Below are positions 48,509 through 56,233 of a stretch of DNA of 64,000 bases, piece by piece. The stretch covers positions 310,001 to 374,000 of the forward strand of contig JAHHHD010000001.1 of NCBI GenBank assembly GCA_019359505.1, written 5' to 3'. The notes below the pieces were generated by a model. That model was not told where the DNA came from and made no database searches. It saw nothing but the letters and a program-made list of their open reading frames with translations. Each line of letters starts with the position of its first letter. Within the stretch, counting starts at the first letter, position 1. This DNA comes from Drouetiella hepatica Uher 2000/2452. GTDB lineage: Bacteria > Cyanobacteriota > Cyanobacteriia > Elainellales > Elainellaceae. A program made the translations under genes and the position numbers.

Positions 48509-48676
48509 CTACTCCTCCGGCGGCTCAAAAATCACATAGAAATAGCCCTGCGGCACCCGGCGAGTCAGGAAGCGCACCAGATCTTCCGCCTCCGATCGAT
48601 TCGCAGTCCGAGTAATGGCTTTGGGCTTGTGTCCAGGAAATTGGGCAATAACAATCCAGGGGCGATAGTGATTCAT
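48509..48676 (-). CDS. Small conserved protein (55 aa)
   Basis: The frame reads MNHYRPWIVIAQFPGHKPKA, continues with RTANRSEAEDLVRFL and ends YFYVIFEPPEE. The pattern of an alpha/beta unit with an Arg-rich helix looks protein-like, with strand WIVIAQF, helix EAEDLVRFLTRR and strand YFYVIFE. No function is recognised. It is divergent from the frame-split RHH gene. A long inverted repeat (48679-48721) begins two bases upstream of its start codon, so the pair may share an operator. Confidence 0.65.
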   Translation of the reverse strand: MNHYRPWIVIAQFPGHKPKAITRTANRSEAEDLVRFLTRRVPQGYFYVIFEPPEE

Positions 48677-48678
48677 TG

Positions 48679-48721
48679 TATATACGTCTATTTTTAGAAT
48701 TTAAAAAATAACACGTATATA
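48679..48721. promoter_or_regulatory. Inverted-repeat operator candidate between divergent small genes
   Basis: TATATACGTCTATTTTTA (48679-48696) and TAAAAAATAACACGTATATA (48702-48721) are inverted copies. Both ends share exact TATATACGT, the inner A/T part has a 2-bp length difference, and a 5-bp spacer separates them. It sits between the 55-aa gene and the RHH gene, a usual place for RHH autoregulation. No protein contact is shown. Confidence 0.5.
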
Positions 48722-48763
48722 TGTGTTTAGATCGGAATACGGTAATTTAGAAGTGCATTCGCT

Positions 48764-49141
48764 ATGAGTTCAGCCAAAAGCCGTGATCCGCAAAGCCAAA
48801 GCCAAAGCCAGAGACGAAAACAAGGTCAAACTGACTTTGACAGTGACCCCAACCGCACGCCATCTCCTCGCAGAGATGGCGGAACTATTCGATCTCAGCC
48901 TCTCCGAACTGATGGAGCGCATTGCCCGGAAAGAAATTGGCATCGATCTGGATCGACAGCTCTTGGGGGAATCCTAAGCGAGTCGATCGCCGAACTGGAC
49001 GATCAACTCGCTGAACTTGAAGCCGACCTCCAGTTCCTTCAGCGCAAACGCGATCGCCTGCAAACCCGCCGCGATCGTGCCGTCCATCTCCACGCCGAAT
49101 TAGAGCGATCGGGCGGTGAGAGTGAACCCCAACAGCCTTAA
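48764..49141 (+). pseudogene. RHH plus coiled-coil gene split between two frames
   Basis: The ATG frame is open for 125 codons, but only its ends look like protein: MSSAKSR at the start and AELDDQLAELEADLQFLQRK (a coiled coil) from about 48975. Its middle is biased shadow sequence. In the +1 frame the middle encodes a clear ribbon-helix-helix domain ending LLGES at 48977. A -1 shift at the GGGGG run near 48965-48969 would join the RHH domain to the coiled coil. The true gene is therefore either frameshifted (mutation or sequencing) or expressed by ribosomal slippage. Confidence 0.6.
48783..48977 (+). CDS. Ribbon-helix-helix protein (front part of the split gene)
   Basis: This 64-aa frame has a GTG start. 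It opens with a Lys/Ala-rich arm (IRKAKAKARDENK), then the beta strand VKLTLTVTPTARHLLAEMAE and helices FDLSLSELMERIARKEIGI, and ends DRQLLGES. This is a CopG-like DNA-binding or antitoxin-type unit. Translation could alternatively begin at the ATG at 48764 in the other frame and shift. Its neighbours downstream are an MNT/HEPN toxin-antitoxin pair. Confidence 0.65.
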   Translation: MIRKAKAKARDENKVKLTLTVTPTARHLLAEMAELFDLSLSELMERIARKEIGIDLDRQLLGES

Positions 49142-49204
49142 GTCCTGTCAGGCATAGCTGCCGATACACTGATAAAAATAAACCTGACGAATCCTCTAAT
49201 TTCA

Positions 49205-49561
49205 ATGGTCATGCCCTTCAATACCCAACTGTTAGACGAAGCCCTAGCAGAGCGACAAGAAAATCACGAGCAAGAACGCCGGAAAGTCTTGCAGCAGGTT
49301 CTAGAATGGCTACAACGATCGGGCGACCAGTATGAGATTCACAGAGCCTATCTTTTTGGTTCGGTGACGCAGCCCATGCGATTCCACGAAGGTTCAGATG
49401 TCGATTTGGCAGTTGAGACAGTTGATTCTGTCAAGCAGATTGAGGCGATCGCCGATCTATCAATGGTGCTACTGCGAGATGTCGATATCGTCAATTTACG
49501 CCATTGCCACTTTGCCGATCGGATTCGAGAGAGAGGGCTGCTATGGACACGCGACAGCTAG
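49205..49561 (+). CDS. MNT-domain nucleotidyltransferase antitoxin (MntA-like)
   Basis: This 118-aa minimal nucleotidyltransferase carries YLFGSVTQPMRFHEGSDVDL (about 48-68), the GSx10SDxD metal and nucleotide site, with a further acidic residue in LRDVDIVNLRH (about 90-100). In characterised HEPN/MNT pairs the MNT protein neutralises the HEPN RNase by AMP addition or by binding. The stop codon overlaps the start of the HEPN gene (ATG at 49543), indicating coupled translation. An N-terminal charged helix (about 8-40) may form the partner interface. Confidence 0.85.
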   Translation: MVMPFNTQLLDEALAERQENHEQERRKVLQQVLEWLQRSGDQYEIHRAYLFGSVTQPMRFHEGSDVDLAVETVDSVKQIEAIADLSMVLLRDVDIVNLRHCHFADRIRERGLLWTRDS

Positions 49562-50010
49562 CCGTCTTTACTGCCGATGTCCAATCCCAAATGCAGTTGA
49601 TTCAGCAGGTCGCCCAGTTGGTTGAGTTGAGGGCGCAAGGTTTGCAGCGAGAGGATGCAGCACGCCTAGAGAGTGTCGCCTATCAAATCCATAACTTCTA
49701 CAATGCTGTTGAGGATTTGTTGAAAACAATTGCTGTTCAATTTGAAAATCAGATTGCCGATACTTCCCGCTGGCATCAGCTGATTTTGCAGCGCATGACT
49801 CAGGAAATAACCGCAGTAAGACCTGCTTTTCTCTCTCAGAGAAGTTTTGCGGCGCTGAATGCTCTACGAGGGTTTCGACATTTCTTCCGTCATGCTTTAT
49901 GGAGTGCCGATCGATTACGAGCACAGCTCATAGCCAACTTAAACCGTTCCAGAGAAGTTCTTCCGCTATTGGAGCAGGATGTAGCAAAGTTTCTGCAACA
50001 GCTGCGATAG
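49543..50010 (+). CDS. HEPN-domain RNase toxin (HepT-like)
   Basis: This 155-aa all-helical protein has the catalytic RX4H motif in GFRHFFRHAL (about 108-117), matching the HEPN RNase signature. The start at MDTRQLAVFTADVQSQMQLI overlaps the end of the MNT gene by 19 bp. Together they form a type VII-like or HEPN/MNT toxin-antitoxin module, often found in defence or stress islands. The helix YQIHNFYNAVEDLLKTIAVQ (about 48-67) is typical of the family. A palindromic element begins right after the stop codon. Confidence 0.85.
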   Translation: MDTRQLAVFTADVQSQMQLIQQVAQLVELRAQGLQREDAARLESVAYQIHNFYNAVEDLLKTIAVQFENQIADTSRWHQLILQRMTQEITAVRPAFLSQRSFAALNALRGFRHFFRHALWSADRLRAQLIANLNRSREVLPLLEQDVAKFLQQLR

Positions 50011-50022
50011 CATCTAGCATTG

Positions 50023-50130
50023 CTTAGGAACATGGATTTAACAAGATGTAATTCTTGGGGGTAGAGACTTAGCATTGCTAAGTCTCTACAGCAGATTGGC
50101 TGCACAGGTTATTTAATCCACGATCCTTAC
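50023..50130. repeat. Family D palindromic element, copy 2
   Basis: This copy is nearly identical to 13192-13300, including the ends GGATTTAACAAGATGTAATT and ACAGGTTATTTAATCCAC. The central hairpin is GTAGAGACTTAGCA/TGCTAAGTCTCTAC (50061-50089). Two bases of each arm differ from copy 1 (GGGG versus GAGA), and both changes are matched in the opposite arm. It lacks the downstream arms and trailer that surround copy 1. Confidence 0.82.
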
Positions 50131-50149
50131 AGCAATTTTCAATTGCATA

Positions 50150-50425
50150 ACTCACACTTAACCAAGCGCAAAGCGCTGTACTCTGAAGATAAATTTTTTC
50201 TGAAATACTTTGGTTCAAACCCCACAAAAATTCCCCTGTCACCAGACAAGGGAAAAGCTTGTTCTAGGGGTTCACCGCAGCGCCGTCTTACCTCAGTTTT
50301 TGACCTGGACGAATCCAGGTGGGCACCTCTGCCCCAGTTTAAAGTTTCCGAGTACAAGCTCGGTATACTGCCACTGGAGTCAATTGGGTTCCCTTATAGA
50401 CAAAGCAAGATCATAAAACATTATT
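50150..50425. ncRNA. Candidate structured RNA of unknown class
   Basis: This non-coding stretch has four local stems in series: CCCCTGTC/GACAAGGG (about 50235-50255, one mismatch), ACCTGGA/TCCAGGT, GGGCA/TGCCC and CCGAG/CTCGG (between about 50308 and 50375). A long-range match AGCTTGT/ACAAGCT links the regions near 50258 and 50366. Read on the minus strand the CCTGGA stem is capped by TTCG, and a TTGGTG-16-TATGAT promoter-like pair lies at about 50410-50440, so transcription leftward is slightly favoured. It does not match the tmRNA, RNase P, SRP or tRNA signatures I know. Confidence 0.35.
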
Positions 50426-50628
50426 GGCAGTCACCAACGCCGCAGTAGAACCTGTCCTCATTGTAGCGGCTGAGCCTGCGATCGCAAGTCTTGACATAGG
50501 CGGAGAACCGGACTAAAGATCGCGATCGCCTCCTGCCGACTGCACCTGAGTCAAGCCATACTGGATAAGATTAATTCAGGCATAATCTGCTCCATTAGTC
50601 TTGATCCAAGAATTATGCACCTTACCGG

Positions 50629-53600
50629 ATGCAGCCCTATCCCAACCGTATGCTTAGGAAACGCTCGGATAAGAATCAGCAATTAGAATCGATGAACACT
50701 GCAAAGTTTCAGGGCGAGCTAGAGGCTTTGGGGGAGCGTCTTCAGCAGACGCTACTCAGACTTTCGCCCTTGCTACAGCTTCAGATTCGGTGTGGAATTC
50801 GGCAAGAAACGTTGCTGATTCTGGTAGAACATCTGCTGCATATTGAGCCAGATCCAGAGCAAACTCTAGGAGAAATTAAGCGATCGCTCACAGAGATTGC
50901 CCCCGACCTCTTCCGATCGGGATTAGTTCACCATGCTACCGGACAAGGTAACTCCTTACCAGTCCGAGTTTACTTGCGTATCGTCGGCTACCAAGAGCCT
51001 TACCAATCTCAGGCGTTTACTTTGGAATCGCTGGCACCCGCTACAAAACCTGCTGTGAAACCAGCCGCTCCAGCGCGTCTTGCCGCTCTGCCCCCTCCAG
51101 TTCCTGTCATTTTGCCGCCTTCCCCTCCATTGCCTTCTACAAGGGCGGATGAGGGAAGGGTGGATGAGGTTGTTCTGCCGTCGATCGCCGATCGCATCGT
51201 TCAGCAACCGGAAACTCAGCCACCCGCCCAGCTCAATGAAGAGCCTGAAGCCTCTGCAATATCTGAAGCTGCCCAGCTTCCTGAAACCGCTCAAGCAGAT
51301 GAGGAAATTCTTGATCTGAGCTTGGCTGAACCTCTAGAAACAGAGGTTGCCGAAGAAATTGCGGTTGCCAGAGAGATAGAAATTGCCAAAGAAATCGCAA
51401 TTGCCGAAGAGATAGAAATCGCTAAAGAAATTGCGGCGACTGAAGAAATCGCAATTGCTGAAGAGATAGAAATTATTGAAGAGAGAATTGCCGAAGCTGA
51501 GGCGCATCTTGTAGCTGACTTGCCTATTGTCATGCCTACCGCCACGCCCATTGTCTCAGAGCCGATGGCGACCGCGATCGACATTGATGAGATTTCCCAT
51601 CCCGAAATTTCGTCCTCTGAGCTGACTATTTCTGAACTTGCCGAAGCTGAAAGTACGCAAGCTGGAAGTACGCAAGCTGAAGAAGTTGAGCCGCTTCCTC
51701 TTCCTGAACAGCCCGAAACTGAAGCGATCGTTGAAGCCGAAGCGCTCATTGAATCTGAGGAGTCAGTCGAAGCCGAAGAACCCATTGCCGAAGAATCAAT
51801 TGCCAAAGAACCAGTTGAATCTGAAGAGCCGCCTGCTGACTGGGCAACGACTGAATATCAGCCGCACTTTGAACCGATCGCCGTGGTTGCTGAAGTCACT
51901 GAAGTTGCTGAAGCTGAAATTCACGAACCGATCGCCCTTCAAAAAGCGAGTATTGAGCCTGAGATTGCAGAACTTGAGATTGCAGAGCCTGAAGCGATTA
52001 CACCTGAAGCAATTACACCTGAAATTGCAGAAGCTGCGATTGCAGAACCTGAAACAATTACCCCTGAGATTGCAGAATCTGAAGTAATCACACCTGAAGC
52101 AATTACCCCTGCGATTGCAGAACCTGAAACAATTACACCTGAGATTGCAGAAGCTGCGATTGTAGAACTTGAAACAATTACACCTGCGATTGTAGAACCT
52201 GAAGCTACAGAACCTGAGATTGCAGAACCGCAAGCGACTCTATCTGAGCCTGCGATCGCGGCTGAATCCTCAACCCCTGTACCTTTGACAGATGGATTAC
52301 CTACAGCACCCCTTCCGATTCCTCCGGCTGCATCTCAGCCGATCAATCCTCCCGACCAACATCCCAACAAACCTTTTGGAACGCGATTCTCGCTCTCAAC
52401 GCTGATGTTAGGGGGATCTGTTGGGCTGTTTCTCCTCGTCAGCGGCGCCTATTTTTTGACTCGTCCCTGTGTGGTGGGAGCAGTCTGTGAGCCGCTACAA
52501 AAAGCACAGCAGCTTGACCAGAATGCGACTCAGACGATCGCCACCACCGATTCTGCATTAGCCGTCGTTGAAGCCCACGACCAGCTCATCGAAGCCAGCT
52601 ATCTGCTTGGGAGCATTCCATCCTGGTCGGGGCACCACCAAACCGCACAGACCTTGCAGGCGACCTACGAGAGCAAATCAAAAACAGTTGGGCAAGTTGT
52701 CAAAGCCTTGAAACAGGCAAACGCAGCCGCGCTCAAGAGCCAGAACCCGCCCCATCCGCTCCCCAAGTGGCGGCAGATTCAGTGGGATTGGCGAGAGGCG
52801 ATCGCTACCCTAGAAAAAGTGCCGCCCGATAGCCCGGTTTTAATGCTGTCTCAAAAAAAACTGGCTGAGTACAAAGTCAATCTTGCCAACACCGATCGCC
52901 GAGTCTTGGCAGAGCAGAATGCCCAAGATAAAGTCGCAACGGCACGCAAAACCGCAGCAGTTGCCGAAAATCGAGCAGCGATCGCCATCACCTCTGAAAG
53001 CTGGCAGCAGGTTTATCTCACCTGGCAAGCTGCCATCGATCTATTGCAGCAAGTGCCCCAAGGCACTATGGCCCATGCGGAAGCTCAACAATTTATTAAT
53101 CTTTATCAGTCTGCAATGGCGAAAGCCGACAACCAGCGCAACCAAGAGCAGGTTTCCACAGGCTCTTACCAAGAAGCCGTCAACCTAGCAGAGCAAGCTC
53201 GAAACTGGGAGCAGCAAAGCCAATGGACACAGGCTGTGGGGCTGTGGCGCAAGGCTGTCATCAATGTTCAGCAGATTCCGCAAGGCACCGCCTACTATAA
53301 CCAAGCTCAGCCCCTCATTAGCGAATACCAGGCGGCATTGACCCAAGCCGAAGCCAATCTCAACCGATCGAGCGCCATGCAAAGCGTTAAGCCAGACCTC
53401 GATCGCGCCTGTTTGGGAACGGTTTCAGCCGCATCTAAATGTACCTATACCCTGTCATCTGATGGCATTCGTATCCAAATTACGCCGCAGTACGATCGAG
53501 CCGTAGAAAATGCGATCACCCGTGCCCAAACTCAGGGAAGCGCTAGCGCCCGGACAGCCGTGACAGCTCAGGTGAACGAGCTACTTCAAAATTTGGCGGA

Positions 53601-53700
53601 GATTGGCAAAACGGCGCAAGTCCCGATCGAGCTTTATAGCTCTGATGGCTCAATCTTCGCCAGCTTTGCGCCAGACCAGTCAGGTTATGTGGCGGAATAA
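50629..53700 (+). CDS. Large single-pass membrane protein with Glu-rich repeats and TPR-like end
   Basis: This 1023-aa protein has an N-terminal globular domain (about 20-130, RLSPLLQLQIRCGIRQETLL) and a Pro-rich linker (about 140-180). A very long acidic low-complexity region follows (about 190-560) made of EIAIAEEIEIAKEI-like and EPEAITPEI-like repeats. One transmembrane helix lies at about 588-610 (LMLGGSVGLFLLVSGAYFL). The outer C-terminal part has at least three W..A...L..VP repeats (about 715-900) and a final domain with CTYTLSSDGIRIQITPQYD. Similar architectures occur in cyanobacteria without known function. The internal DNA repeats at about 51950-52240 suggest expansion by slippage. 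Confidence 0.72.
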   Translation: MQPYPNRMLRKRSDKNQQLESMNTAKFQGELEALGERLQQTLLRLSPLLQLQIRCGIRQETLLILVEHLLHIEPDPEQTLGEIKRSLTEIAPDLFRSGLVHHATGQGNSLPVRVYLRIVGYQEPYQSQAFTLESLAPATKPAVKPAAPARLAALPPPVPVILPPSPPLPSTRADEGRVDEVVLPSIADRIVQQPETQPPAQLNEEPEASAISEAAQLPETAQADEEILDLSLAEPLETEVAEEIAVAREIEIAKEIAIAEEIEIAKEIAATEEIAIAEEIEIIEERIAEAEAHLVADLPIVMPTATPIVSEPMATAIDIDEISHPEISSSELTISELAEAESTQAGSTQAEEVEPLPLPEQPETEAIVEAEALIESEESVEAEEPIAEESIAKEPVESEEPPADWATTEYQPHFEPIAVVAEVTEVAEAEIHEPIALQKASIEPEIAELEIAEPEAITPEAITPEIAEAAIAEPETITPEIAESEVITPEAITPAIAEPETITPEIAEAAIVELETITPAIVEPEATEPEIAEPQATLSEPAIAAESSTPVPLTDGLPTAPLPIPPAASQPINPPDQHPNKPFGTRFSLSTLMLGGSVGLFLLVSGAYFLTRPCVVGAVCEPLQKAQQLDQNATQTIATTDSALAVVEAHDQLIEASYLLGSIPSWSGHHQTAQTLQATYESKSKTVGQVVKALKQANAAALKSQNPPHPLPKWRQIQWDWREAIATLEKVPPDSPVLMLSQKKLAEYKVNLANTDRRVLAEQNAQDKVATARKTAAVAENRAAIAITSESWQQVYLTWQAAIDLLQQVPQGTMAHAEAQQFINLYQSAMAKADNQRNQEQVSTGSYQEAVNLAEQARNWEQQSQWTQAVGLWRKAVINVQQIPQGTAYYNQAQPLISEYQAALTQAEANLNRSSAMQSVKPDLDRACLGTVSAASKCTYTLSSDGIRIQITPQYDRAVENAITRAQTQGSASARTAVTAQVNELLQNLAEIGKTAQVPIELYSSDGSIFASFAPDQSGYVAE

Positions 53701-53735
53701 AATCAAAGTAGATTGAAGGGCGCTGCTGATTTCAT

Positions 53736-53788
53736 GTATGAATTTTTTTGAAAGGAGAGCAGAGCAACCCTTTCAAAAAAATTCATAC
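53736..53788. repeat. 20-bp perfect palindrome GTATGAATTTTTTTGAAAGG
   Basis: Arms 53736-53755 and 53769-53788 pair perfectly and enclose AGAGCAGAGCAAC. This is the same class as 10417-10466 (T-run, GAAAGG, then a GC-bearing loop) with a different outer arm, again matched on both sides. Confidence 0.78.
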
Positions 53789-53921
53789 CCAGATTACGCA
53801 AACTGGCGGTAGCTGTAAATGAAGATTGCTTTTGTGACCGATCGGCGGATTCTTTGAAAGACTGAGAGGCTGATAGGATTGACCCATAAACTCCCAGGAC
53901 TCGGCTTCCTGAACTTACGCT

Positions 53922-55604
53922 ATGAGAAGAGCTTTAGGATTGTGGATCATACCAATCGCTTCGTTGATGCCGATCGCATCGCTGATCATGCCAAGCTCTG
54001 CAACGGCTGCCACGCGTATCACGGTTTCCTATGGGTTGCTAGAGCGATCGATTTCCGTTAGCTCCTTGACAACTTATGCCCAAGAGGGCACGATCACTGA
54101 TGACTTTAGCCTCTACACCCGCTACTTAGATGAGGCTCAGCTTCTACAGCTGCGCCAGTTGCTCCGCGCCAAGTCCAACCTTTCGCCTGTTGCAGTCTCT
54201 CAGTTTCTCTACACTCAACAGGGCGAAGTGCTGCTCAATCGCTTGGGCGATGTCATTCGCACTGAGTCTAACCTGCCCGGCTTTTATTCTCTGCGATCGG
54301 CATTGATTTTGGCGGCTGGTCAACCCGACGGACTCACGGTGCTTAACGTGCTGGAGCAGTTTCCGATCGACGGCATCCGCGTTGACCTCAGCCGCGCTTT
54401 GGGAATCTTAGGCGACCTAGAGGCTTTGGTACGTCAAACCCAAGGCGCAATCTCTTTAATTCAGCAACAGTCTGCCCTAGAAGCCCAGAGTGGAACACCA
54501 GTCTCTCTGCTGACCTCACCTGACTTGCGATTGCCAGGAACCCTGACCTGGGACACCTATACCCTCAACCTGCGCGATCGCCAGCGGGGTCGGAGTTTCC
54601 TCGCAGATGTGTATGTGCCTGAAAGTCAGGTGTCCGCACCCTTGATCATCATTTCCCATGGGCTAGGCTCCGATCGCAGTTCCTTTGCCTATCTGGCGCA
54701 GCAGCTTGCCTCCTATGGGTTTTTCGTAGCGGTGCCTGAACATCCGGGCAGCAACGCCGATCAGCTCCAGGCATTAATTTCGGGCAGAGCCAATCAGGTC
54801 GCAGAACCTGAAGAATTTATTAATCGTCCCCTAGACATTAAGTTCTTACTCGACGTTCTAGAACGCCGCTCAAAAACCGACGCTCGGTTTGCCGGAAGAA
54901 TAGATATGCAGCGCGTTGGAGTCATCGGGCAGTCTTTTGGCGGCTATACCGCTCTAGCTTTGGCAGGCGCCAAAATCAACTTTGAGCAGCTGGCGAAGGA
55001 CTGTGCGCCCAATGACACCCTCAATCTGTCGCTATTGCTCCAGTGTCGCGCCCTAGAGCTGACGCGATCCATCCCTGATTTGCAGGACGATCGCGTCAAA
55101 GCCATTATTGCCGTTAATCCGATCGGCGGCAGTTTGATGGGCGAAAAAGACTTTGCCGCCATTCAAATTCCGGTCATGATGGTCAGCGGTGGAGCCGATA
55201 CGGTGGCTCCGGCTTTAATGGAACAGATTCGCCCCTTTACCTGGCTGCAAACTCCCGACAAATACCTGGTGCTAATGGCACGAGGCACTCATTTTTCGAC
55301 GATCGATGTTCCCAATGGCGACAGTCAGGCAGTGCCACTGCCACCCAACATCATTGGGCCAGATCCATCGCTAGCGCATACGTATTTGCAGGCCATTAGC
55401 GTTGCTTTTTTCGGTACCTATGTTGCGGGTGAGCCAAGCTACCGCCCCTATCTCGGAGCGGGCTATGTCGAAACGCTGAGCAGACCTGTGTTGCCCATTA
55501 GCCTAATCCAATCGCTGACCTCAGCACAGCTTGCTGGCGTTCGAGGGCGACCTGTGGAGCCGATCGCTTCTCCTGAAGCAACCCAGACGGGTAGGCAACC
55601 GTGA
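53922..55604 (+). CDS. DUF1400/alpha-beta hydrolase exported protein
   Basis: This 560-aa protein has a signal peptide (MRRALGLWIIPIASLMPIAS, cleavage near 28-30). A DUF1400 domain follows (about 30-160, ITVSYGLLERSISVSSLTTY), then an alpha/beta hydrolase domain (about 200-500). HGLGSDRSSFAYL provides the oxyanion region, GVIGQSFGGYTALAL the nucleophile elbow (Ser at about 340), MVSGGADTVAP the acid and ARGTHFSTID the histidine. This pairing is common in cyanobacteria and resembles secreted esterases or dienelactone-hydrolase-like enzymes. The substrate is unknown. Confidence 0.87.
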   Translation: MRRALGLWIIPIASLMPIASLIMPSSATAATRITVSYGLLERSISVSSLTTYAQEGTITDDFSLYTRYLDEAQLLQLRQLLRAKSNLSPVAVSQFLYTQQGEVLLNRLGDVIRTESNLPGFYSLRSALILAAGQPDGLTVLNVLEQFPIDGIRVDLSRALGILGDLEALVRQTQGAISLIQQQSALEAQSGTPVSLLTSPDLRLPGTLTWDTYTLNLRDRQRGRSFLADVYVPESQVSAPLIIISHGLGSDRSSFAYLAQQLASYGFFVAVPEHPGSNADQLQALISGRANQVAEPEEFINRPLDIKFLLDVLERRSKTDARFAGRIDMQRVGVIGQSFGGYTALALAGAKINFEQLAKDCAPNDTLNLSLLLQCRALELTRSIPDLQDDRVKAIIAVNPIGGSLMGEKDFAAIQIPVMMVSGGADTVAPALMEQIRPFTWLQTPDKYLVLMARGTHFSTIDVPNGDSQAVPLPPNIIGPDPSLAHTYLQAISVAFFGTYVAGEPSYRPYLGAGYVETLSRPVLPISLIQSLTSAQLAGVRGRPVEPIASPEATQTGRQP

Positions 55605-55614
55605 CCCAAAACCC

Positions 55615-56196
55615 TCAAAACCGCTTGAGCTGTTCGATGAGGCGATCGTAGTAGGGAGCCAGAGTTTCCTGTTGCTCAGATGCCACTCGCGTTAGGCTAG
55701 CTGTCTTAATGCCTTCCAAACCTATGACCATGGCATCTAGCGGTACCTGCAATTCTTGATAGAGCAACTGCATAGCCTGTAGTCCTTCGGCGCTTGTGTA
55801 GTCAGTACGCTGTCCGGCAATGCCGTACGTAATGCAGCGCAAAAAATGCCAGAAATCGCGCCAGCAAGCATCGGCGCGATCGGCAGGGTAAAGCCCGCCA
55901 CCGGGCTGCGTGATGTTGGGAAAAGTCTCCAAAACCTGACCTCTGGCTTCAGTGATAATTTCATTGACCCGATCGCGGAGCATTTTCACCGTGTCAAGCT
56001 GGGAAGAAATAGGAGAAGGAGCGATCGCCTGAATCTCTACCAAATCTTCGTCGGTCAAATAGCGCCCCTGATCGTCGGCTGCCTGAAATCGTTGCAGGAT
56101 CTCTGGAGCATAGGCGGATTGCCAGGTGGCGAAGCTGACAATTCGGGCTTTTTTAATCAGTTCAAGGGTTTTTTCACTAAGCTGTGGTTTGGTCAT
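55615..56196 (-). CDS. Phycobilisome protein, phycobiliprotein-like
   Basis: This 193-aa globin-fold protein belongs to the phycobilisome protein family (PF00502). The chromophore-site region reads RADACWRDFWHFLRCITYGI (about 105-124), keeping the Cys-x-Arg-Asp arrangement of cysteine 84, so bilin binding is possible. It differs strongly from CpcA/B and ApcA/B/D/F and is longer, so it is a divergent family member rather than a core subunit. The adjacent upstream gene (DUF3598) has a calycin-type fold related to bilin lyases, which makes a functional link plausible. Confidence 0.8.
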   Translation of the reverse strand: MTKPQLSEKTLELIKKARIVSFATWQSAYAPEILQRFQAADDQGRYLTDEDLVEIQAIAPSPISSQLDTVKMLRDRVNEIITEARGQVLETFPNITQPGGGLYPADRADACWRDFWHFLRCITYGIAGQRTDYTSAEGLQAMQLLYQELQVPLDAMVIGLEGIKTASLTRVASEQQETLAPYYDRLIEQLKRF

Positions 56197-56233
56197 GAGA
56201 AAGCTTTTCTTAAAAATCTAATTTTCAAACATC

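Noticed and set aside
50205-50230. tRNA T-arm-like GGTTCAAACCC
   Set aside because: The flanking bases do not form the five-pair T stem and no acceptor or anticodon arm can be built around it.
50143-50448. Plus-strand 101-codon open frame
   Set aside because: The translation has no protein-like pattern and lies across several stems, so the region is better treated as non-coding.
51291-51806. Minus-strand 171-codon Ser/Ile-rich frame inside the 1023-aa gene
   Set aside because: It is the antisense shadow of the Glu/Ala/Ile repeat region and has no independent support.
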